This document shows positions 57,902 to 64,000 of a stretch of DNA of 64,000 nt, one piece after another. A program made the translations under genes and the position numbers. Numbering within the stretch: the first letter of the stretch is position 1; every line of letters starts with the position of its first letter. This DNA is from JAJDNH01 sp964552395 (GTDB taxonomy: Bacteria; Acidobacteriota; Thermoanaerobaculia; Thermoanaerobaculales; Sulfomarinibacteraceae). Location: contig CAZKGM010000009.1 of assembly GCA_964552395.1 (NCBI GenBank), positions 40,283 through 104,282 on the forward strand. The letters are read 5' to 3'. The notes below the pieces were generated by a model, which saw nothing but the letters and a program-made list of their open reading frames with translations, made no database searches and was not told where the DNA came from.

Positions 57902-58894
57902 TCAGTGCGTCTTCTGTTGGGTCGTAGTTGCCTGGTGGTGATGAGCCTCGGCCGCGAGCTGCTGGAGCAGGTCGACCGGCAGCGTGGCGGTTACAGAAAC
58001 TGCGGAGCCATCGGCGTCCACGTCAACTCCTCGCAGAGCCTCGACCAGTTGCGGTTCCTTCTCCTGGACGGCAAGCCGCATGGCGGCCAGGGCACCCCTG
58101 ACGGTGTCCCGCAGCAGACCGGCGTTCTCCTCGCTTGCCGTGGTGGCGAAGGCGTGGAGCCGAAGCTCCTGTCCGAGCGTTGCCCAGGCGGCGACGCGTC
58201 GCACTGCCGCCGATGCGGCAGCAACTGCAACCAGAGCCTGGCCTTCGGAACCGTAATCACCGGACGTGGCGGGTTGGCGCGACGCGGCCTCGTTCTCGGG
58301 AAGGGCGACGGCCATCCAGAACGGAGCCGAGAGATCAAGGTGACCGGCCGCCTTCTCAGCCTGTACCACGTGTACCGGACCAGGGGTCCGAGTCTGGGTG
58401 GCGGTCAGTGTGTCACGGTCGCCAACCATGACGAGCTCCGGCGTGATTCGGATCAGTACGGAGTGGGCGCTGTCGTCCCCACGGCCGACGCGGTACGCCG
58501 TCAGGTCCCCGACCTTCACCGGCACCGCGCCACGGGCCTGTAGAGCAGACGTCACGGTCTTGCTGTCATAGCGTCCCGCGAACAGGGCGAGGGGGTGCTC
58601 CTCTGACTCCGTGCCGGTCAGCGCGAAGACCATGTGGTCGATGTCGCGCGCGGGGTCCACGCCCGCCTCGCTCAGAAAGCGGGTGGCGGCGTCATCGACC
58701 CTGCTCCAGGATTCCTGGTGGGTCAGCAGCCACTGCTGCACCAAAGGCTCGGTGCGGAGCACGGACGCGTCCACCGCCACCACGGCGCGGGCGTTGGCGG
58801 GTACGAATCTGAGCAATTCGGGCATTGTGGGAGGTGCCGCCCAGACGGTGGCGGCGGTGAGGAAGATGGCAACGAGGGAAACGCGGCGGAGCAT
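57902..58894 (-). CDS. secreted protein of unknown function, ABC-operon partner
   Basis: I do not recognise this 330-residue protein. A signal peptide (residues 1-19, ending TVWAAP) is followed by MPELLRFVPANARAVVAVDA, a start seen in DUF3352-like surface proteins. Strand-rich stretches follow (MVFALTGTESEEHPLALFAG, VKVGDLTAYRVG, ELVMVGDRDTLTATQ). It ends in a His/Gln-rich tail (AEAHHHQATTTQQKTH) that could bind metal. It starts 10 bases after the ABC permease, so it is part of that operon and may be its exported substrate or helper. Confidence 0.65.
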   Translation of the reverse strand: MLRRVSLVAIFLTAATVWAAPPTMPELLRFVPANARAVVAVDASVLRTEPLVQQWLLTHQESWSRVDDAATRFLSEAGVDPARDIDHMVFALTGTESEEHPLALFAGRYDSKTVTSALQARGAVPVKVGDLTAYRVGRGDDSAHSVLIRITPELVMVGDRDTLTATQTRTPGPVHVVQAEKAAGHLDLSAPFWMAVALPENEAASRQPATSGDYGSEGQALVAVAAASAAVRRVAAWATLGQELRLHAFATTASEENAGLLRDTVRGALAAMRLAVQEKEPQLVEALRGVDVDADGSAVSVTATLPVDLLQQLAAEAHHHQATTTQQKTH

Positions 58895-58904
58895 GGGATA
58901 CCTC

Positions 58905-59735
58905 CTAGAAGCTCTTGCGTTGAAACAGGGTCACCGCCAGCCCCAGGCAGACGGCGCCGAAAGCGGTGGTTGTGGCAAGGGCCGCGGCCCCGGGTGCGCC
59001 CTGGTGGAGCACTAGCCGGACGATGTCGCGGCCGAGCTCGGCAGTCTTGGGCAGCACCCAGTAGAGCCCGTTGACGATGGCGACGGAGACGCGCGAGTCC
59101 ATGGCGGCGGCGATCTTGTCGTGCGCCGCGAGCGGCATCGAGACCACCCACAGACCGTAGGACAGCATTACCGACAGGGGGGTCGAGCCCGACATCACGC
59201 CCACCAGGTACATGAAGCCGAGGAACGAGAGGAACACGACCAGGATGAGCAGGGCGGCGAGTAGGAAGCGTGCTTCCCACACCCCGGTCTTGAGGCCGAC
59301 GATGACCATCAGGCCGCCGCACAGGTAGAGGAGGTTGGCCGCCACTACGGTCACGCCGCCGAGGAAGCGGCCGAGCAGGACGTGGGCGCGGCCCACCGGC
59401 CGGCTCAGGTAGAGATCGACGGTGCCTCGGCGCATCAGGTTGGGGACTTGATTGCCGGTCGCGAACACGGCGAGGAAGATCCCGAGCCCGTAGGTGAGGC
59501 CGGCGAACGCCGACAGCCCTCCCGTCACCACATCCGTGATGGCAACCTGGCCGCCGTGCATCTCGAGCGGGTGGCCGAACAGCGTGGCGGCCGCGAGCGA
59601 GCCCTGGACGATGTCGAGGTCGAGGGCAAAGGTGATGGTCAGCAGAAAGAGTGTGGAGGCCCCGGCGAAACCGAGCAGGGTCTTGCGCGCCAGCGCCTCA
59701 CGCCAGGTGTCCACCACCAGAGCCCAGGTTCTCAT
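58905..59735 (-). CDS. ABC transporter permease (ABC-2 type)
   Basis: This 276-residue membrane protein has about six hydrophobic helices, with WREALARKTLLGFAG at the N terminus and MRRGTVDLYLSRPVGRAHVLLGRFLGG in the cytoplasmic loop (a NatB/ABC-2 signature, given in parts: GTVDLYLSRPVGR). It fits the membrane half of an exporter. ATG 59735 overlaps the ATPase stop by four bases. The secreted protein gene follows 10 bases later. The substrate is unknown. Confidence 0.85.
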   Translation of the reverse strand: MRTWALVVDTWREALARKTLLGFAGASTLFLLTITFALDLDIVQGSLAAATLFGHPLEMHGGQVAITDVVTGGLSAFAGLTYGLGIFLAVFATGNQVPNLMRRGTVDLYLSRPVGRAHVLLGRFLGGVTVVAANLLYLCGGLMVIVGLKTGVWEARFLLAALLILVVFLSFLGFMYLVGVMSGSTPLSVMLSYGLWVVSMPLAAHDKIAAAMDSRVSVAIVNGLYWVLPKTAELGRDIVRLVLHQGAPGAAALATTTAFGAVCLGLAVTLFQRKSF

Positions 59736-60700
59736 TGGGCGCCTCCTCCCGCGGCCCGTGGGGTGGGTGGCTGACCGCCTCCCACCAGCTTGACGAAGAC
59801 GTCCTCCAGGTCGGAGCCTAGCGGCGTCACCTCGGTCAGAAGGCGGCCGTCGCGGCGGAGGGCGTCGAGGAGCGCGTTGAGAGCGTCGAGCGACTCGGCC
59901 TCGACGTCCAGGTATCCGTTGCAGCGGGTCAGCCCGACCCCGGGCACCGGCGTGGCCGGCTCGACCACCCCGCCCTCCGCCCGTACTCGGAAGCGCAGAC
60001 CTCCCCTGGTAAGCTCGTCGATTGCGGCCTCGCGCACCACCCGCCCGCGGTCGAGGATGGCGACGCGCCCACAGGTGCGCTCGACCTCCGAGAGCAGGTG
60101 CGAGTTGACCAGGATCGAGGTCCCGCGCTCGCGCTCGGCCAGCAGCACGTCGCGGATGTGGCGCCGCCCAACCGGGTCGACCCCGTCGGTGGGCTCGTCG
60201 AGCAGCAGCACCTCCGGACGGTCGATCAGCGCTGCGGCGAGGCCCAGGCGCTGGGTCATGCCCTTCGAGTAGCGCCCGATCCGGTCGCAACCGCGGTCTG
60301 CCAGCCCGACAAGATCGAGCAGCTCCGGGATCCTGCTGTCGAGGACGCCCTCGGTTACACCGGCGAGGCGGCCGAACAGGCGTAGGGCGGCGACGCCGCT
60401 CAGGTAACCGGGGAAGCGGTGCCCCTCGGGGAGGTAGCCCACCTTGAGGCGCGCGGAGGCGTGGTCAGGGTTGGCGCCGCGGATCCGAACCGCGCCCTCG
60501 GTGGGGCGGGTGAGCCCCAGCACGATCTTGACCAGGGTCGTCTTGCCGGCGCCGTTGGGCCCGAGCAAGCCGAACACCTCGCCCGGGCCGACCTCGAGAT
60601 CGACACCGTCGAGAGCGCGCAGGCGCCGGCGCCGCGAGCGGTACACCTTGACGAGACCGTGGACGGAGATGGTGGCACTCACGTCCCTGTATACGGACAT
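59732..60700 (-). CDS. ABC transporter ATP-binding protein
   Basis: This 322-residue ATPase has Walker A GPNGAGKTT near residue 50, the signature YSKGMTQRLG near 147, and Walker B LLLDEPTDGVDP near 167, with the switch histidine in NSHLLSEV. The C-terminal 90 residues are an accessory domain typical of ABC-2 exporters (LDALNALLDALRRDG and LEDVFVKLVGG). It is the first gene of the three-gene operon and overlaps the permease. The tail is proline- and glycine-rich. Confidence 0.95.
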   Translation of the reverse strand: MSVYRDVSATISVHGLVKVYRSRRRRLRALDGVDLEVGPGEVFGLLGPNGAGKTTLVKIVLGLTRPTEGAVRIRGANPDHASARLKVGYLPEGHRFPGYLSGVAALRLFGRLAGVTEGVLDSRIPELLDLVGLADRGCDRIGRYSKGMTQRLGLAAALIDRPEVLLLDEPTDGVDPVGRRHIRDVLLAERERGTSILVNSHLLSEVERTCGRVAILDRGRVVREAAIDELTRGGLRFRVRAEGGVVEPATPVPGVGLTRCNGYLDVEAESLDALNALLDALRRDGRLLTEVTPLGSDLEDVFVKLVGGGQPPTPRAAGGGAQ

Positions 60701-60842
60701 GAGCCCGCGCGAGTTCGCGCTGCCAGGCAGGGGATCCTGCCCGTTGGAGTTCTCCGTGCGTCGGATCCCGCTTGCCTCTCGGCACCAGTCCGCATACGCC
60801 TGGCGCTCCGGAGAAGGGCGGTCGGTGGCGAAGAGGTGCGGG

Positions 60843-63134
60843 CTACTGTGGGGTCGTGATGACCGGGACCGCTCGGCCGCGGGCCCGCCGCTTGTATTCG
60901 GGAGGCAGGTCCACCTGTGTAAGGTCTGCCTCCACCCAGGTGCGGCCCGAGGGCTCGCGCGCCTGCGCCTGGCTACGCAGCAGCGCGGTCGTGCTCCGAT
61001 CGATGGTCGCGTCTACGGTGTAGGTCACGACCGCGCGCGGCGGCAGGGAGGTGGTGTCATCCACATCCCCGGCGCCGCTCGCGCCGCAGGTGCCGCCTCC
61101 GCCGCCGACGCAGCTCCAGGACACGTTTTCGAGGTTCGGGTCGAGCTGCGTTTCGATCCGGGTTCCGGACAAGGTCTCGTCCGAGATGTTCTCGATCGAA
61201 AGCGTGTACTGGATCGAACCGCCAGCCTGCGCATGCTCGACGTGGTCGGTCCAGCCGACCGCCAGCCCCGTCCCGGTGAGGTCGAGGTTCCAGCGCGTGA
61301 AGCTCGGCTTGCCCTCGCGGAGGGTGATGGCCACCGCGCTGTCCTGGCTGTCATAGAGCAGGTGGGCGGGCTCGCCCGCCAGGGCTCTGGTGCCCTCGAC
61401 CGTGTAGTTGGCAGTCATGTCCCACGTTTGGAGCTGACTCGCTCCATCAAGCGGGCGCATGGTCAGCAGCTGGTCACCCTGCCAGACGGCGTCGGAGACG
61501 TCGTTGGAAAGCACGTTCACCTGCTCAAGGGAGATGCCGTCGTAGATCCTGCCGGAGCCGAGGAGCACGAGGGATCCGTCGGAGCGCACGCGGATGGGGA
61601 GGCGAGCTTCCAGTTCTCCATGGTATGGCGAGTCGTCCTCGATACCGAGGCTGCCGTCGGAAAGGATCTCCTCGAAGAGGAGGTCGTTGGGGGATGTGTC
61701 GTCTCGGAAGAAGTACATCCGGCGGCTGCCCTCGCTCCATGTGTACTCGCGGGAGTAGTAGTTCCAGTCGACCTGGGAGATGAGGACGCCCTCGGAGCTG
61801 TAGGTGAAGTGCGTCGCCCAGGCGCCGCTGTCGTCACACACGAACAGGTACTCTCCCGCCGTCGCCAGGCCCAAGGGGCTCCCCGGCTGGTTCACGAACG
61901 GCGTTTCAGAGCCGGGTTTGCCAAGCTCGTCGAACTGAATCCGGGTGATCTCGCCGGAGGCGTAGGCCATGTACAGCGCCCGGTTGACGTCGGAGTAGGC
62001 GACGTATGAAGGCACGGCGAGCAGCGGGATGCTCGGCCCGTAGCGGTTGGCCGCGCGCGACCAGCGGTACACCGTGAGGTTGCCCGCGTCGAGCAGCAGG
62101 ATGTCGCCGTTCGGACCGGCGAGGATGGCGTCAGGCGCGAACCGCTCGCCCAGCGGATCCACCGGCGTGCCGGGCGTATCTGGAGTGAGGGAGGCGACAG
62201 GGAAGGCCTCCACCTCCGGATGACTGCCTGTCCCGGGTGCGAACGCAAACACCGTGTTGCCGGAAACGGTGACGGCGAGGGCCGGCACCACGGACGTGTA
62301 CTGGCCGGTGCGCAGCAGCGTGGCCGAGTAGGAGAAGACGGTACCGTTGCGGAGGACGATGGGCAGGTTACCGTAGAAGGCGATGTCGTCGAACGCCCCC
62401 GCCAGGCTGCCGACATAGGCCAGATCGGACGTGGCATAGACGATGCCGGCGTTGTCGGCCACACGGGTCTCGTCGGGGAAGACGTAACACCGACTGGCGT
62501 TGGGGTAGTCGCCGTGGTAGGGGCTGACGAGGGAGCCCAGCTGTCCGTCTGGCGAGACCTGGATCGCCTCAATGTCGGTGCCGGTGTCCCTGGCGAACAC
62601 CCAACCCAGCTCCGGAGCGGTGTCGAAACCCGTCAGCCTGTCGAAGTAGTCCTGTGAGTCGAGGAGGTCGCCGTTCTCCCGGTCGACGCTGAGCAGGAGG
62701 TGATCGTCATAGATGCCCAGGACGTTGCCGATCACGAACAGCCAATCTGCATCGTAGTTAGTGTTGTGGAGGTGCGCCTCGTTGAGGCCGTCGAGGTCGA
62801 ACCTCGAGGTGCGGCGCCCAAAGCTGACGTACAGCCGCTCGCCGTCCGCCGTGAACGCGGTGGGAGTGTCGTCGAGGTGGATCGGCGTCATCCACGTCCC
62901 GGCGGCGAGGCCGAACCGCTCGATCCGCGGTGGCTCCTGGAACACGAAATAGACGATGCCGCCCGCCTCGAGCTTGAAGAGCCACGGCGTGGAAGGTGTT
63001 GTGGCCACCGTCCGGGAGAACAGCTCCTGGTGGCTGCCCGGCTCTTGGCCGGAACCACCGGACCGTCCGGGAGGCCCCGCTGCGGCCGCCAAACCACACA
63101 TGGCGATGGCTGCAATCACGAAAATACGTCTCAC
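60843..63134 (-). CDS. secreted repeat protein with DUF11-like domain
   Basis: This 763-residue protein has a signal peptide (about residues 4-22) and then a long beta-propeller-like part with Trp, Tyr and Asp repeats. Near residue 620 it turns into a DUF11-like adhesive domain: VEHAQAGGSIQYTLSIENIS, DETLSGTRIETQLDPNLENV and VTYTVDATIDRSTT. Such proteins are secreted or anchored on the surface. The start GTG 63134 has AAGGAG. It is upstream of the ABC exporter operon on the same strand, with 142 bases between. Whether the exporter and this protein are related is unknown. Confidence 0.8.
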   Translation of the reverse strand: MRRIFVIAAIAMCGLAAAAGPPGRSGGSGQEPGSHQELFSRTVATTPSTPWLFKLEAGGIVYFVFQEPPRIERFGLAAGTWMTPIHLDDTPTAFTADGERLYVSFGRRTSRFDLDGLNEAHLHNTNYDADWLFVIGNVLGIYDDHLLLSVDRENGDLLDSQDYFDRLTGFDTAPELGWVFARDTGTDIEAIQVSPDGQLGSLVSPYHGDYPNASRCYVFPDETRVADNAGIVYATSDLAYVGSLAGAFDDIAFYGNLPIVLRNGTVFSYSATLLRTGQYTSVVPALAVTVSGNTVFAFAPGTGSHPEVEAFPVASLTPDTPGTPVDPLGERFAPDAILAGPNGDILLLDAGNLTVYRWSRAANRYGPSIPLLAVPSYVAYSDVNRALYMAYASGEITRIQFDELGKPGSETPFVNQPGSPLGLATAGEYLFVCDDSGAWATHFTYSSEGVLISQVDWNYYSREYTWSEGSRRMYFFRDDTSPNDLLFEEILSDGSLGIEDDSPYHGELEARLPIRVRSDGSLVLLGSGRIYDGISLEQVNVLSNDVSDAVWQGDQLLTMRPLDGASQLQTWDMTANYTVEGTRALAGEPAHLLYDSQDSAVAITLREGKPSFTRWNLDLTGTGLAVGWTDHVEHAQAGGSIQYTLSIENISDETLSGTRIETQLDPNLENVSWSCVGGGGGTCGASGAGDVDDTTSLPPRAVVTYTVDATIDRSTTALLRSQAQAREPSGRTWVEADLTQVDLPPEYKRRARGRAVPVITTPQ

Positions 63135-63281
63135 TTCATCACTCCTTGCGGCGACAGCCTGTAGCTGAGAATACACCCTCATCAGGTCAGTAGGTACCGA
63201 CTTCGCGCAGAGGGAGGGGCCTTCGCAACCTCACTTCATATCCGACGTACTACGAAGGAGTCGCAGCAGGGGGCAAAGGCA

Positions 63282-63887
63282 ATGGAATCATCCACGATTA
63301 GTTCAGGAGTCGGTATCGTCTGGAGGGTTTTGGGTGTTGCGGGGGCGGTCGCCGTGACCGTGGCACTGGCAGGTGCCGCGGGCCCACGACCGGCCGCGGA
63401 GGGGGTCACAGGACCTCCTGCCGGCGACGACGGTGCGCAGGCGCTTCTCTGGGTTGACGGCGTCAAGAACGCCTACCCGCGCTGGTCGCGAGACAGCTCG
63501 CGGGTCCTTTACGAGTCCGATCGCTCCGGGCGCTGGCAGCTCTTTCTGATGAACGAAGACGGGTCGCACGACCGCCGAATCACCGACGGGCGGTTCGACG
63601 ACGAGCTGCCCGACTGGTCCCCGGATAACACTTCGATCGCGTTCGTCTCCGACCGTGCCGGGAACCAGGACATCTACGTCATGCGGGCCGACGGCAGCGG
63701 CCTGCGCCGAATCACTCGACCTCCATCGCCGTCCTCGGACGGGCGTCCGAGCGTATCGCCTGACGGTCGCCGGATCCTTTTCAACCGCCAGGTCGACGAG
63801 ACGATCGGGATTTTCGTCATCGACCTGCCGGGGGGAGACGTCGCGCCTTCCGGCACGACGCAGTCCGTTAATGACTCAATCACTTAG
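63282..63887 (+). CDS. truncated TolB/PD40 beta-propeller protein
   Basis: This 201-residue frame has a hydrophobic signal segment (about 12-32) and three PD40/TolB repeats, seen as WSRDSSRVLYESDRSG, WSPDNTSIAFVSDRAG and VSPDGRRILFN. A normal relative has at least six such repeats. The last residues, from about SVNDSIT, are encoded by the octamer repeat at 63870-63885 and are not protein-like. The gene therefore seems cut short near its 3' end by an inserted or recombined element. The start and ribosome region (AAGGCAATG) look acceptable. Confidence 0.65.
   Translation: MESSTISSGVGIVWRVLGVAGAVAVTVALAGAAGPRPAAEGVTGPPAGDDGAQALLWVDGVKNAYPRWSRDSSRVLYESDRSGRWQLFLMNEDGSHDRRITDGRFDDELPDWSPDNTSIAFVSDRAGNQDIYVMRADGSGLRRITRPPSPSSDGRPSVSPDGRRILFNRQVDETIGIFVIDLPGGDVAPSGTTQSVNDSIT
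63870..63885 (+). repeat. octamer repeat (two copies) at the truncated gene end
   Basis: AATGACTC and AATCACTT stand head to tail and supply the last codons and the stop of the truncated TolB-like gene. They match the octamers at 525-548. Confidence 0.45.
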
Positions 63888-63920
63888 TGCTCTGGACCGT
63901 AATTTCGGTGACGTATTGAT

Positions 63921-64000
63921 TCATGCTGCAAGCTGAGTTGATAGAGCGTTGAGTCGTGCAAGGAGGTTGTTGAGGTCGCGTCGGGTGAAGTTCCACTTGA
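63921..64000 (-). CDS. partial gene at window edge, possible transposase C terminus
   Basis: On the minus strand the last 80 bases can be read as KWNFTRRDLNNLLARLNALS and TQLAA before a stop at 63921. The basic, Leu/Asn-rich helix recalls the C-terminal ends of some IS transposases, and its position next to a truncated gene supports insertion. Only 25 residues are in the window and no catalytic motif is visible. The gene continues beyond the edge, so this is a low-confidence guess. Confidence 0.3.
   Translation of the reverse strand, partial: KWNFTRRDLNNLLARLNALSTQLAA

Overview
The window is about two-thirds G+C, densely coded and Gram-negative in character: it has a TonB-dependent receptor, several lipobox proteins, 4-bp ATGA/GTGA gene overlaps and GGAGG-type ribosome sites. 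The gene mix (secreted Tricorn protease, DUF4388 protein, LVIVD and DUF11 secreted repeat proteins, archaeal-style indolepyruvate oxidoreductase with an ADP-forming acyl-CoA synthetase, family-5 uracil-DNA glycosylase) suggests an Acidobacteriota-like lineage, possibly Thermoanaerobaculia, or a deltaproteobacterial relative. This is inferred from gene content; no rRNA or other marker lies in the window. I saw no tRNA, rRNA, CRISPR array, phage or plasmid module.

Layout. 1-551 is non-coding, with a large inverted repeat, three G-run clusters and an octamer tandem repeat. 552-3623 holds a class-I glutamine amidotransferase, a glutaredoxin, a glyoxalase II and a glutathione-synthetase-like ATP-grasp protein. 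3757-5226 holds a cupin/ferredoxin pair and a zinc-ribbon protein. 5390-13402 is one collinear chemotaxis operon (receptor, stand-alone HPt, CheA, CheW, CheY, CheB, CheR, CheX), faced by a DUF4388 regulator. 14897-22096 holds a secreted Tricorn protease, a uracil-DNA glycosylase, a GpgS-like glycosyltransferase and a membrane HD-GYP protein. 22185-27466 is an iorA-iorB-acyl-CoA synthetase-yjbQ operon for 2-oxoacid (arylpyruvate) oxidation with ATP recovery. 27612-31042 is a tightly overlapped surE-pcm-yqaA-acyP-unknown operon. 31312-34920 is a three-gene oxidoreductase operon: a helical partner protein, a GMC flavoenzyme and a thiamine-diphosphate enzyme. 34953-40219 holds a SEC-C protein, divergent mntH-Usp/mntR around paired palindromes, a poly-cysteine Ada-like protein, a trans-aconitate methyltransferase-like gene and mtaB. 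40348-50557 is an accessory stretch: TonB receptor, unknown secreted protein, Tag glycosylase, M29-like peptidase, lipoproteins, LysE exporter, and two proteins that look internally deleted or fused. 50762-57815 holds an LVIVD protein, the glyoxylate shunt pair aceB-aceA and an Fpg/Nei glycosylase. 57902-63134 holds an ABC exporter operon and a large secreted protein. The right edge holds a truncated TolB-like gene and the end of an unidentified gene.

How the genes fit together. The chemosensory operon has no flagellar or pilus genes beside it, so its output is unknown. The IOR/acyl-CoA synthetase operon fits amino-acid fermentation or catabolism, and the glyoxylate shunt fits growth on acetate or fatty acids. 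The GMC/ThDP operon could oxidise an alcohol or aldehyde, but its substrate is unknown. It is my leading candidate for an undescribed system, followed by the unusual chemosensory architecture and the permuted acyl-CoA synthetase.
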